NCBI GenBank assembly: GCA_029261715.1
Contig: JAJDAT010000030.1
Location: forward strand, 1 to 64,000
Direction: 5' to 3'
Source of the DNA: Nitrospinia bacterium
GTDB lineage: Bacteria > Nitrospinota > Nitrospinia > Nitrospinales > JAJDAT01
Length of the DNA: 64,000 bases
The notes beneath the pieces were generated by a model that was given only the letters and a program-made list of their open reading frames with translations, was not told the DNA's origin and did not search any database. How positions within the stretch are numbered: the stretch's first letter is position 1; every line of letters begins with the position of its first letter. The position numbers and the translations under genes were made by a program. Positions 54,277 through 62,200 of the stretch are shown in pieces.

Positions 54277-54985
54277 AGAAACGCTCCTTTTTTATTTGAT
54301 CAATTTCATCTTTCATCTTTTCAATGCGGACTCTCTGCCCCATTAACAAAAAATACAAAAGTGTAAAAGCTCCCAGTGAAATCATCAAAGTCATAACCAT
54401 AGAGTCATCCATTCCCGCCCCAAACCCTTCTGGAGTGATCATTTTTGGCTTTGGATGGAAAGTCCTCCACCATAAAACGGAAAAATGAATGATGGGAATA
54501 TTAAGAAAACCTGCAATTCCTATTACCGCAGAATATCGCGCTCTCATAGAACCAGCATCTGATTGCAACCTCAACATGATGTACGCGACATAAATCAACC
54601 ATAAGACTAAGGTCGATGTAAGCCTAGCGTCCCAAACCCACCATGTCCCCCAAATAGGCTTAGCCCAAATTGGCCCTGTGATTAAAACAAGAGAACAAAA
54701 CACCACTCCAATTTCGGCAGAAGACTGCGCATAAATATCCCACTCCCGCTCCCGTTTCCATAAATATAAAATACTACTTAAAAAAACGATAAAAAAAGCA
54801 AAAAAGGATAACCAAGCGGAAGGTATATGGTAATACATTATTCGTTGAACCAGCCCTTCCTGCTTTTCAGTCGGCACATAAACAAAAATAGCGTACACCG
54901 TTGCGGAAAATGCAAGAACGGTCAAACCCCATAAAATCCAATTAATCTCTGAATCTTCTTCTTTTTCTTCTAATTCTTCGCTCAC
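54266..54985 (-). CDS. ccmC: heme exporter CcmC
   Basis: 239 aa, GTG start overlapping the ccmD stop as GTGA. Six helices with the heme-handling WWD motif 'PIWGTWWVWDARLTSTLVLWLIYVAY'; 'YYHIPSAWLSFFAFFIVFLSS' holds a conserved His. It loads heme onto CcmE. The C-terminus 'KDEIDQIKKERFYSN' overlaps the next gene's probable start. Confidence 0.92.
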   Translation of the reverse strand: MSEELEEKEEDSEINWILWGLTVLAFSATVYAIFVYVPTEKQEGLVQRIMYYHIPSAWLSFFAFFIVFLSSILYLWKREREWDIYAQSSAEIGVVFCSLVLITGPIWAKPIWGTWWVWDARLTSTLVLWLIYVAYIMLRLQSDAGSMRARYSAVIGIAGFLNIPIIHFSVLWWRTFHPKPKMITPEGFGAGMDDSMVMTLMISLGAFTLLYFLLMGQRVRIEKMKDEIDQIKKERFYSN

Positions 54986-55131
54986 CGGTCAGAATCCTTT
55001 TCCAGAGTTTCTTTTAATAGTTCAAGGTCGCGCCTAAGAGCTTGATTTCGCTTCATCAAACTGACTATATAAATTAGAATTCCCGCCCATACAAAAGCAT
55101 TCGCGGCGAATAAATAACCTAATTGGCCCAT
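54982..55131 (-). CDS. ccmD: CcmD-like small membrane protein
   Basis: 49 aa, not found by length-limited searches. 'GQLGYLFAANAFVWAGILIY' is a single helix followed by basic coiled coil 'MKRNQALRRDLELLKETLEKD'. GAGGAA lies eleven bases before the ATG, its stop overlaps the ccmC GTG, and its position between ccmB and ccmC is that of ccmD. It assists release of holo-CcmE from the CcmABC complex. Confidence 0.85.
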   Translation of the reverse strand: MGQLGYLFAANAFVWAGILIYIVSLMKRNQALRRDLELLKETLEKDSDR

Positions 55132-55138
55132 ATTGGTC

Positions 55139-55819
55139 TCATTCCTCCAGAATATGATCTATGGTCATAATGGACACCGCTAAAAAAACGATATCAAAGC
55201 ACGAAATTAATCCAATCCACTTGGTCATATCAGCTAACTTTTCGCCAGCTAACAACCGGCTAGTCATATTAACCGAACCAATAACAACTGGCGTTACTAA
55301 TGGATATAATAAAATCGGTAACATGATCTCCCTAGTTTTCAAATTAGACGCCAGTGAAGATAACAATGTTCCCAAAACACAAAAACCAATTGAACCTAAA
55401 AATATTACCAATAATAACGAAAATAAAACACTGATAATATCTACATTAAAAAAGATCATAAACACTGGAAGAATTAACACTTCCATTATGCTTAGAAATA
55501 AAAGATTGCTTATCATTTTACCAAAATAAATCGCGGTTCTATCGACTGGGCTCAGCATCATTCCTTGAAGACAGCCATTTTCTTTTTCTAAAGTAAAAGA
55601 TCTATTGAGTCCCAAAGTCCCCGAAAAAATAAAAGCGACCCATAATACTCCTGGCCCCACGTCGTTTGCGTTTACAATACTTAAGTTTATAGAAAAAATA
55701 AAAATAAGAATCGATAAAACAGCAAATATAAACATAGATGCAAAAAGCTCTTTCGTTTTAAGTTCCGAAAGAACGTCTTTCCAGATTATCGTCCCAATTT
55801 GAGCTAGATAAGCTTTCAT
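55139..55819 (-). CDS. ccmB: heme exporter permease CcmB
   Basis: 226 aa, six helices. 'IIWKDVLSELKTKELFASMFIFAVLS' and 'GVLWVAFIFSGTLGLNRSFTLEKENGCLQGMMLSPVDRTAIYFGKMISN' are CcmB signatures, as is 'LPILLYPLVTPVVIGSV'. It pairs with CcmA in the CcmABCD transporter. 29 bases after ccmA. Confidence 0.93.
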   Translation of the reverse strand: MKAYLAQIGTIIWKDVLSELKTKELFASMFIFAVLSILIFIFSINLSIVNANDVGPGVLWVAFIFSGTLGLNRSFTLEKENGCLQGMMLSPVDRTAIYFGKMISNLLFLSIMEVLILPVFMIFFNVDIISVLFSLLLVIFLGSIGFCVLGTLLSSLASNLKTREIMLPILLYPLVTPVVIGSVNMTSRLLAGEKLADMTKWIGLISCFDIVFLAVSIMTIDHILEE

Positions 55820-55848
55820 CTCAATACAAAACCATTCATATATTTTTC

Positions 55849-56604
55849 TTATTTCCTGTTTTTGTCGACTCGACTATTTGCGATAGTTTGATAATAAAAA
55901 CCTTCAAAACTATTTTTATCAACATCGTCAACATGTCCCATAAAGGCTTTTTTTCCGTCTGCCATAATTGCGACACGGTCACACATCTCCAACCCTCTTG
56001 GAATATCGTGAGTGATCATCACAATACTGCGCTTAGCGTCACGCAAAACCGACAACCGTTCCTTTAGGTTTTCAGACGCGTGTTGATCTAGGCCTGTATA
56101 AGGCTCATCCAAAAAAAGAATTGCTGGGTTATTTATGATCGCTCTCGCAATAGAAAGCCTTTGAGTCATTCCTCTTGAGAAAACTCCGACAGGATCGTGC
56201 ATTCGCGCTTTCAAACCCATTTCATCAATGACTTGAGCTGCTCGCTCTTCTGGGTTCTCCAGACGATGCATTTTGGCATAAAACACAAGATTCTCTAAAG
56301 CGCTTAAGTTATCGTATAAATATGACGCATGGGAGATAACGCCTATTTGGCTACGCATTTGAGGGTTTGCGTCTTCGATATTAAAACCTGCAATATAAGC
56401 AGTTCCAGAAGTTGGTTTTGCAAGGGAGGAAAGAATTTTTATTAATGTTGTTTTACCCGCGCCATTAGGACCAAATATAGTTAGAAACTCGCCTTTAAAG
56501 AGCTCTAAGTCAATTCCACGCAACGCTTGGATTAACCCAAACGTTTTTCGCAACGCTTTTACAAACAATATATGATTTGGAGATGGGAGGCCGTTTTCAG
56601 ACAT
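55849..56604 (-). CDS. ccmA: heme exporter ATP-binding protein CcmA
   Basis: 251 aa ABC ATPase: Walker A 'TIFGPNGAGKTTLIKIL', signature 'VFSRGMTQRLSIARAI', Walker B 'ILFLDEPYTGLD', H-loop 'IVMITHDIPRGLE'. The ABC signature is FSRGMTQR rather than LSGGQ, as usual for CcmA-type. It powers release of heme-loaded CcmE. It sits between the CcmI-like gene and ccmB. Confidence 0.92.
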   Translation of the reverse strand: MSENGLPSPNHILFVKALRKTFGLIQALRGIDLELFKGEFLTIFGPNGAGKTTLIKILSSLAKPTSGTAYIAGFNIEDANPQMRSQIGVISHASYLYDNLSALENLVFYAKMHRLENPEERAAQVIDEMGLKARMHDPVGVFSRGMTQRLSIARAIINNPAILFLDEPYTGLDQHASENLKERLSVLRDAKRSIVMITHDIPRGLEMCDRVAIMADGKKAFMGHVDDVDKNSFEGFYYQTIANSRVDKNRK

Positions 56605-56671
56605 GAAATGGTTTGAATGATTAAGAGGAAGTTTGTCCGTAACACTTTGGCCAAAAATCCAATGTCTCAGG

Positions 56672-57007
56672 TTATACGGCCCCGATTTTTTCGGAAGAGG
56701 CTTTTTTTCCCGTCTTTTTATTATTCTCTAGAATGTCTATCTTTTCTAAAATACTTACCGCTTCCATTTGGAGTTTTTCCTTCATAGAAGCGTAATCAGA
56801 ATCTGACAACTTTCCTGTTTTAAAATCAAATTCTAGTTCTTTAATCGATAGTAGAACTTCTTCTTTTCTCACTAACAAATGTTTGTATTCTTCTAACGCA
56901 GGGTCCCTGCTGACAAACAAATTTTTGATAGTTTTTGGAGAGAATAAAGGAATCCCAACCAAACCCAAAATTACTACAACAAAAAGTAGTTGAAAAAAAT
57001 GAACCAA
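56672..57007 (-). CDS. CcmI-like small membrane protein
   Basis: 111 aa, TTG start. One N-terminal helix ('FFQLLFVVVILGLVGIPLF') and a coiled region 'YKHLLVRKEEVLLSIKELEFDFKTGKLSDSDYASMKEKLQMEA', the pattern of the CcmI N-terminal part. The TPR domain of full CcmI is missing. In the ccm operon, 7 bases after the ccmH stop. Confidence 0.75.
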   Translation of the reverse strand: MVHFFQLLFVVVILGLVGIPLFSPKTIKNLFVSRDPALEEYKHLLVRKEEVLLSIKELEFDFKTGKLSDSDYASMKEKLQMEAVSILEKIDILENNKKTGKKASSEKIGAV

Positions 57008-57014
57008 TTCTAAT

Positions 57015-57515
57015 CTAGAGCTCCAATTTATCTAATTCTTTTTCCAATCGCTTGGAGTATTCGCCAGAAATGGGTTCGGAAGAATTTTTTACTTCTTCGA
57101 CGTCTCCCTCTTCCTTCTTATCTCCCTTGCGACCTTTACCTAACCAAGTTTGGGCAATTTTCCTAATACCCAACCCACCACCAACCAATGCTGCAAATGG
57201 TGTCAACCAAGCTGTTAAATTAAATCCTGTTTTTGTCGGAGCAGAAAGAATTGTCTCGCCATACTTATCCACATAAATCTGAATAACTTGTTCTGTAGTA
57301 AGACCAGATTCCAGTTTTTTTCGAAAATCTGCTCGCGTCTTATCTGAGGTGCTGCACGTACAATTTATCATCACCTTACCGCATTTATCGTCACACTTAC
57401 ACATTAATGCATTTTCAAGGTCTGATATAATCACAGCCGCAGACACAGAATAAGGAGTAAAAAACACCCATCCCGCTAATACTAAACCCAAAATTAAAAT
57501 TGTTTTCTTAGCCAT
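57015..57515 (-). CDS. ccmH: CcmH/CcmL-like protein with atypical cysteine motif
   Basis: 166 aa from the ATG at 57515 (GGAG upstream). Signal peptide 1-26. Canonical CcmH has LRCxxCQ; here the place is taken by 'ENALMCKCDDKCGKVMINCTCST', with C39, C41, C45, C52 and C54. 'TEQVIQIYVDKYGETILSAPTKTGFNLTAWLTPFAALVGG' confirms the family and gives one helix, with a charged cytoplasmic tail. It should present reduced apocytochrome to CcmF. The five cysteines may imply metal binding or a different thiol relay. Confidence 0.83.
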   Translation of the reverse strand: MAKKTILILGLVLAGWVFFTPYSVSAAVIISDLENALMCKCDDKCGKVMINCTCSTSDKTRADFRKKLESGLTTEQVIQIYVDKYGETILSAPTKTGFNLTAWLTPFAALVGGGLGIRKIAQTWLGKGRKGDKKEEGDVEEVKNSSEPISGEYSKRLEKELDKLEL

Positions 57516-57520
57516 ATGGA

Positions 57521-59533
57521 TCACTCCTGGGCAGGCGAAAATGCCAGTTCTTGTTTTTTCATTCTTTCCAATCGGCGGCGACGTTCCAATCTATCTGGCC
57601 ACATAGCAATCAAAGTTCCAATAGCTATGATCAAACCGCCTTTCCACAACCAACTCACCATTGGATTGACGTAAACTTTGATCGTTATTGACATGTCTTC
57701 CCTATAATCCGCTAGAATGACGTATAAGTCTTCTTTCCAGGTAGAGTGTAAGGCAACTTCAGACACAGGCTGGTTTTGCCCTTTATAGATCTCTTTTTCC
57801 GGTTTACTTACATAAATCACTTTTCCGTCTTTCTCAACTTCTAAAAGCGCGATAATTCTAGTTTTAATGTCAGTTTGTTGAATAGCTTTAAGGTCTTTGT
57901 GTCTCAAAGTATAATCACGAATTTCCAAAGTTTCGCCTATCTTAAGCAACTTTTCAGTATGAACGCTATATGCTTGCGATCCGGCGATACCTGCAAAAAT
58001 ACATACGACCCCAATATGGACAAGATATCCTCCATATCGACGCTTATTTTTCCATATCAAAATGCCTAAAGCCTTAACAAAAGGTTCTTTATTAAGCTGC
58101 ATTCTCGCCATCGCCCCCTTATAAAACTCGGACAATATACAAACCATCACAAATATACAAAGTATAAATGTAGCGTAAGTAAAAAGTTCTGCCTTGGAGT
58201 TAAGTGGAACTATAGGAAAAAGAATTGCCCCGCCTATCAAACCAGCAATCACAGGTAACTTAAAATTCTTTTTCAAATTTCCCCAAGACGCCTTTCTCCA
58301 AGCTATCAGAGGACCAATACCAATTAATGCCAAAAGAGCCAACCCAATAGGAACATTAACTTGGTTATAAAAGGGAGGTCCAACAGTAATTTTCACTCCC
58401 CTTACAGCCTCAGAAATGATAGGAAAAATTGTTCCCCAAAAGGTAGCGAATGCAATACCTAGTAAAAGCAAATTATTAAACAAAAAACTGCTTTCTCTAG
58501 AAAGAAAAGAATCCAACTCATTCTTACTTTTTAATAGGGACAATCGCTTGATAATCATTACTGCAGAGCACAAAATTACAAAGAACAAAAAACCTAGAAA
58601 GTAATATCCTAATGTAGCTTCGTCAAAAGTATGCACTGATTGGATCAAACCGCTACGAGTAATAAATGTTCCAAAAATTGTCATGACAAAGGTAAGCAAA
58701 ATCAAAGACATGTTCCAAACTTTCATCATATCTTTTCTTTCTTGAATCATGACCGAATGCAAATACGCCGTAGCAACTAATAAAGGCATAAAAGCTGCAT
58801 TTTCTACGGGATCCCATGCCCAATAACCACCCCAACCAAGCTCGACATAAGCCCATTGAGCTCCAAATAAATTTCCCATACAAAGGAAAAACCACGACAC
58901 TAATGTCCATTTTCGCGTCAACCGAATCCAACTATCATCTAAATTCTTGGTAATCAACGCCGCCATCGCAAAAGCAAATGGGATTGTAAAACCAACGTAA
59001 CCCAGATAAAGCGTTGGCGGATGAATTACCATCCAGTAGTTCTGCAATAAAGGATTTAAACCTCTTCCGTCTTCTGGAGGTAAAGGTAATCTTTCAAAAG
59101 GATTTGTGGAAAAATTTAGAAGGAGTAAAAAGAATATCGTAATGGATAAACAAACGCACATGGCGTAAGGAAATACTTCTAGACGCTTCTTTTTATTTTG
59201 GTAGTAGGCAATCGTCGTATAGGCAGTTAGCAATAATGTCCAAAACAACAAAGAACCTTTTTGACCTCCCCAAAACGAAGAAATCTTATAAAATGTTTCC
59301 AACTCAATATTCGAATAGGCCCAAACGTACTGCAAACTAAAATCGTTAATCATAAAGGCGCGCAGTAAAACCGCAGATGAAACAAAAACACATCCAAAAA
59401 CAATTACAGGAGTTTTATCAGCGCTAAAATATAAATCAACACGATTACCCTTGACTGCCATCACATACGATACCAAGCCATAAATTGCAGTCGCGAGGGC
59501 TAGAAGTAATGCAAATTCACCAATATCATTCAT
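57521..59533 (-). CDS. ccmF: cytochrome c heme lyase CcmF
   Basis: 670 aa, about 15 helices. The WWD domain 'LGWGGYWAWDPVENAAFMPLLVATAYLHS' and flanking histidines in 'NYWMVIHPPTLYLGYVGF' and 'GTFITRSGLIQSVHTF' are present; the C-terminal 'RRYGGYLVHIGVVCIFAGIAGSQ' region is standard. It ligates heme from CcmE to apocytochrome. Its TGA stop is six bases from the ccmH ATG. Confidence 0.95.
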   Translation of the reverse strand: MNDIGEFALLLALATAIYGLVSYVMAVKGNRVDLYFSADKTPVIVFGCVFVSSAVLLRAFMINDFSLQYVWAYSNIELETFYKISSFWGGQKGSLLFWTLLLTAYTTIAYYQNKKKRLEVFPYAMCVCLSITIFFLLLLNFSTNPFERLPLPPEDGRGLNPLLQNYWMVIHPPTLYLGYVGFTIPFAFAMAALITKNLDDSWIRLTRKWTLVSWFFLCMGNLFGAQWAYVELGWGGYWAWDPVENAAFMPLLVATAYLHSVMIQERKDMMKVWNMSLILLTFVMTIFGTFITRSGLIQSVHTFDEATLGYYFLGFLFFVILCSAVMIIKRLSLLKSKNELDSFLSRESSFLFNNLLLLGIAFATFWGTIFPIISEAVRGVKITVGPPFYNQVNVPIGLALLALIGIGPLIAWRKASWGNLKKNFKLPVIAGLIGGAILFPIVPLNSKAELFTYATFILCIFVMVCILSEFYKGAMARMQLNKEPFVKALGILIWKNKRRYGGYLVHIGVVCIFAGIAGSQAYSVHTEKLLKIGETLEIRDYTLRHKDLKAIQQTDIKTRIIALLEVEKDGKVIYVSKPEKEIYKGQNQPVSEVALHSTWKEDLYVILADYREDMSITIKVYVNPMVSWLWKGGLIIAIGTLIAMWPDRLERRRRLERMKKQELAFSPAQE

Positions 59534-59605
59534 TCAAAAGCTCTAATAATTATTTAATAACACAGGAAGTTTTTGCTTAACACAAAACTACCTTTGAAAA
59601 ACGAA

Positions 59606-59627
59606 ACGGGGGCCTTACGACCCCCGT
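59606..59627 (-). terminator. terminator between ccmE and ccmF
   Basis: ACGGGGG and CCCCCGT form a 7-base-pair GC stem with an 8-base loop; the minus strand continues TTCGTTTTTC. It may lower read-through from ccmE into ccmF. Confidence 0.75.
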
Positions 59628-59668
59628 CTTTATAAAATGCTTTAAAACAGAAAACAAAACGAATTAAC

Positions 59669-60163
59669 TTAAATAGTCGCTTTGGGTCCCGTTCCTAAAT
59701 CTTTTAAATCAGGCTTCTTTAATTCATAAGGAGTTACAGAACCTGGGTGGGATTTACCTGCTTGTTTCTCCGCTTCATATTTTGAAGGACAGCTTGTCAA
59801 TAGGGTGTTAGCGTGAAACACTCCATTCTTAATTACCCCTTCAACAACCACTTCTCCGTCATCTTGAAACATATCAGGCGTTACACCTTTAAAATGAACC
59901 TTTAAATTATTCCCCTTGCTCTCTTTATCGGCAATAGCAAAGTCCACTTCTAGATAGTCGTTTGGATCTCGAATAATTGATCCTTTTACAACATTACCCT
60001 TAACTTTCAATTCAGAAGTGTAGCGAGACAATCCCTGGTCGGTTAACTCAGCTACAGTCACAAAATACATTGAAGTCTGGCTGATGCTCGTTGAAATCAA
60101 ATATCCGATCGATCCAACGATCAAAAAAGCGCCAAGCGTAAACTTTATTTTTTTGGTCGTCAT
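59669..60163 (-). CDS. ccmE: heme chaperone CcmE, CxxxY variant
   Basis: 164 aa: N-terminal anchor ('FTLGAFLIVGSIGYLIST'), OB-fold core ('LKVKGNVVKGSIIRDPNDYLEVDFAIAD', 'LKVHFKGVTPDMFQDDGEVVVEGVI') and the heme-attachment segment 'LLTSCPSKYE' where C125-x3-Y129 replaces the usual H-x3-Y ('AKHDE.Y'). The C-terminus is Gly/Lys/Pro-rich. Variants with CxxxY are known from archaea and sulfate reducers such as Desulfovibrio. First gene of the ccm set. Confidence 0.92.
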   Translation of the reverse strand: MTTKKIKFTLGAFLIVGSIGYLISTSISQTSMYFVTVAELTDQGLSRYTSELKVKGNVVKGSIIRDPNDYLEVDFAIADKESKGNNLKVHFKGVTPDMFQDDGEVVVEGVIKNGVFHANTLLTSCPSKYEAEKQAGKSHPGSVTPYELKKPDLKDLGTGPKATI

Positions 60164-60372
60164 TAGTTTCCTAACCTCTTTATTTCTTGAGTTTAATTTA
60201 CCCTCTCCAAGGATTTAATTAATTTTAACATTCCTCATTTAAAAGAGTCAAAACAAATCCAACTCTAATCGCCTATCCATTGACTATAAAAGAACCCAGA
60301 AGTTTCCTGACTTAAATTTTCAAAATCCCCAAATATCCAAAAAAAACAAGACAAAACACACCTGTTTTTTTA

Positions 60373-60400
60373 TTGACAGGGTGTCAGATTGTGTTACGAT
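60373..60400 (+). promoter_or_regulatory. mraZ promoter (TTGACA -16- TACGAT)
   Basis: TTGACA at 60373-60378 and TACGAT at 60395-60400. The region between and after these boxes carries the five phased GTGTC elements. It should drive the mraZ-rsmH-ftsL-ftsI cell-division transcript. Confidence 0.7.
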
Positions 60401-60425
60401 GTGACTAATAGTGTCGAAAAGTGTC
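60381..60425 (+). promoter_or_regulatory. five phased GTGTC boxes (probable MraZ operator)
   Basis: GTGTC, GTGTT, GTGAC, GTGTC, GTGTC begin at 60381, 60391, 60401, 60411 and 60421, exactly ten bases apart with five-base spacers. MraZ is known to bind several short direct repeats with 10-base phasing upstream of its own gene (TGGGA-type boxes in E. coli). Here the box sequence is different. Site use is inferred, the repeat is seen. Confidence 0.85.
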
Positions 60426-60465
60426 AGACTTTTTTCGTTTAATTCATTTTTTTGCCAAATAATTC

Positions 60466-60870
60466 ATGAACGGCTTTCTAGGAACATATTACGTCAATTT
60501 GGACGACAAAGGAAGGGCGAACGTCCCTGCCAAGTTTCGTACCATTTTAGAAAAGGACAACAATCTAAACATGGTTGTCTGCGTAATGGACGATTTTTTA
60601 ATCGTTTTCCCACAAGATGAATGGAAGTTAAATGAGGAAAAGATGAACGATTTATCAGCGTTCGACACAGCGGACAGGAATCGATTAAGAGAATTCTATT
60701 CGAGAGCTGATGAATGTGAAATGAAGTCTGGCAAGGTTTTAGTTCCATCAAGGCTAAGAAAGATGGCTGAGCTAAATAAAGAAGTGGTTTTGGTGGGAAT
60801 GTCCAGGACATTTGAAATTTGGTCAAAAGACCGTTGGGAAAAAGCAAATCCGGAGTTTGCCGAAAACTAA
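60466..60870 (+). CDS. mraZ: transcriptional regulator MraZ
   Basis: 134 aa, tandem AbrB-like SpoVT domains: 'GTYYVNLDDKGRANVPAKFR' in the first and 'ECEMKSGKVLVPSRLRKMAELNKEVVLVGMSRTFEIWSKDRWE' in the second. It forms a ring that binds phased repeats and autoregulates the division and wall cluster. The five GTGTC boxes at 60381-60425 are the likely targets. No clear Shine-Dalgarno site precedes the ATG. Confidence 0.94.
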   Translation: MNGFLGTYYVNLDDKGRANVPAKFRTILEKDNNLNMVVCVMDDFLIVFPQDEWKLNEEKMNDLSAFDTADRNRLREFYSRADECEMKSGKVLVPSRLRKMAELNKEVVLVGMSRTFEIWSKDRWEKANPEFAEN

Positions 60871-60947
60871 AACACAAAGGGTTTCTAAGGTAACCCTAAA
60901 AAATATGTATATAAATCTTAAAAACAACTGGTTAGAGCCGTTCAAAC

Positions 60948-61886
60948 ATGTCGAACTACCACCTTCCGGTATTAGCGGAAGAAATTCTCAAATTTTTAAA
61001 CCCTTCTCAGATGAATTGGGTTGTGGATGGAACTTTGGGCGATGGGGGGCATGCCGAGCTCATACTAAAAAATACGCCGCCGCATTGCAGGTTGCTTGGA
61101 ATAGACAGAGACCCCTCTGCGATAAAGCGAGCAACTGAGAGGCTATCTAAATATAAGGAACGAATTTTATTAGTTCATGGAAATTATAAAGACATTAAAG
61201 AGATCTTGATGAAAGAGCAAATCGAAAAAATAGACGGATTCCTACTTGATTTAGGGGTGTCGTCTCCGCAGCTAGACACTCCTGAACGCGGTTTTAGTCT
61301 GAAAAAGGATGGTCCTCTCGATATGAGGATGAACCCAGGTGATCCTAGGACGGCTGCAGATCTTTTAGTGGAGAGCTCGGATAAAGAATTGTATTCCATT
61401 ATAAAGGGATACGGAGAAGAACGATTTTCAAAACGGATCGTGCGGGCGATCCGCAAAGCGCAGGCAAACAGTCCCGTGAGAACCACCTTCCAACTTGCCC
61501 GTATCGTTCGCGATGCGGCGCCTCAAACGCATCACTTCCGCATTGACCCTTCTACCCGTACTTTCCAAGCCCTGCGCATTGCCGTCAACAACGAATTGGA
61601 ACCCCTTAAGCAAGCTCTTAAGGATTTCCTGTTCGCTTTAAATAAAACTGGTAGGGCATTAGTGATTTCTTTTCATTCTCTGGAAGACAGGATCGTGAAA
61701 CAAGTCTTTGTAGAGAAGGCGAAGGGTTGCATATGCCCTCCCAAAATTCCCATTTGTGTTTGTGGGGAAAAAAGCTCCTTGAAAATTCTTACCAGGAAAC
61801 CAATTCGACCTTCCCTCCTTGAAACGCAAATGAATCCTCGCGCTTCCAGTGCAAAACTGAGAGTCGCCGCAAAGATATATGCCTGA
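60948..61886 (+). CDS. rsmH: 16S rRNA (cytosine1402-N4)-methyltransferase RsmH
   Basis: 312 aa. 'YHLPVLAEEILKFL', SAM motif 'VVDGTLGDGGHAELIL', 'LGIDRDPSAIKRA', 'GFLLDLGVSSPQLDTPERGFSLKKDGPLDMRM' and 'VISFHSLEDRIVKQVF' are complete. It N4-methylates C1402 of 16S rRNA. Its 3' half is GC-richer than the rest. The stop overlaps ftsL by eight bases. Confidence 0.96.
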   Translation: MSNYHLPVLAEEILKFLNPSQMNWVVDGTLGDGGHAELILKNTPPHCRLLGIDRDPSAIKRATERLSKYKERILLVHGNYKDIKEILMKEQIEKIDGFLLDLGVSSPQLDTPERGFSLKKDGPLDMRMNPGDPRTAADLLVESSDKELYSIIKGYGEERFSKRIVRAIRKAQANSPVRTTFQLARIVRDAAPQTHHFRIDPSTRTFQALRIAVNNELEPLKQALKDFLFALNKTGRALVISFHSLEDRIVKQVFVEKAKGCICPPKIPICVCGEKSSLKILTRKPIRPSLLETQMNPRASSAKLRVAAKIYA

Positions 61887-62196
61887 TTCCTCTTCTAGAA
61901 AATCTGGCATGCGTAAGGGGATCTCCTTCAAGGAAATGAAGGCCGTTATAGGAATTTCTTGTCTTTTTATGATTGCCGCAATGATCTACGTGTGGACGGG
62001 AGTCAAGATGGTCCGTCTCTCTTATGACTACCAAACTTTACGCGCAGAACATACCCGGCTCTATAGGGAGAATCGCCTTGTAAAGCTTGAGCGGGAAAGC
62101 CTTCGGTCTCTTCCGCGAGTTGAAATGATCGCAAGAAGAGATTTAGGTATGAAAAACGCAAACCCACAACAAACTATCGCTGTTTTCATTAAGTGA
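61879..62196 (+). CDS. ftsL: cell-division protein FtsL
   Basis: 105 aa: a short basic cytoplasmic part, one helix ('AVIGISCLFMIAAMIYVWTG') and a periplasmic coiled coil 'SYDYQTLRAEHTRLYRENRLVKLERESLRS' ending 'PRVEMIARRDLGMKNA'. Position between rsmH and ftsI and the topology identify it; primary sequence of FtsL is poorly conserved. It joins FtsB and FtsQ in the divisome. Confidence 0.85.
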   Translation: MPDSSSRKSGMRKGISFKEMKAVIGISCLFMIAAMIYVWTGVKMVRLSYDYQTLRAEHTRLYRENRLVKLERESLRSLPRVEMIARRDLGMKNANPQQTIAVFIK

Positions 62197-62200
62197 AATC

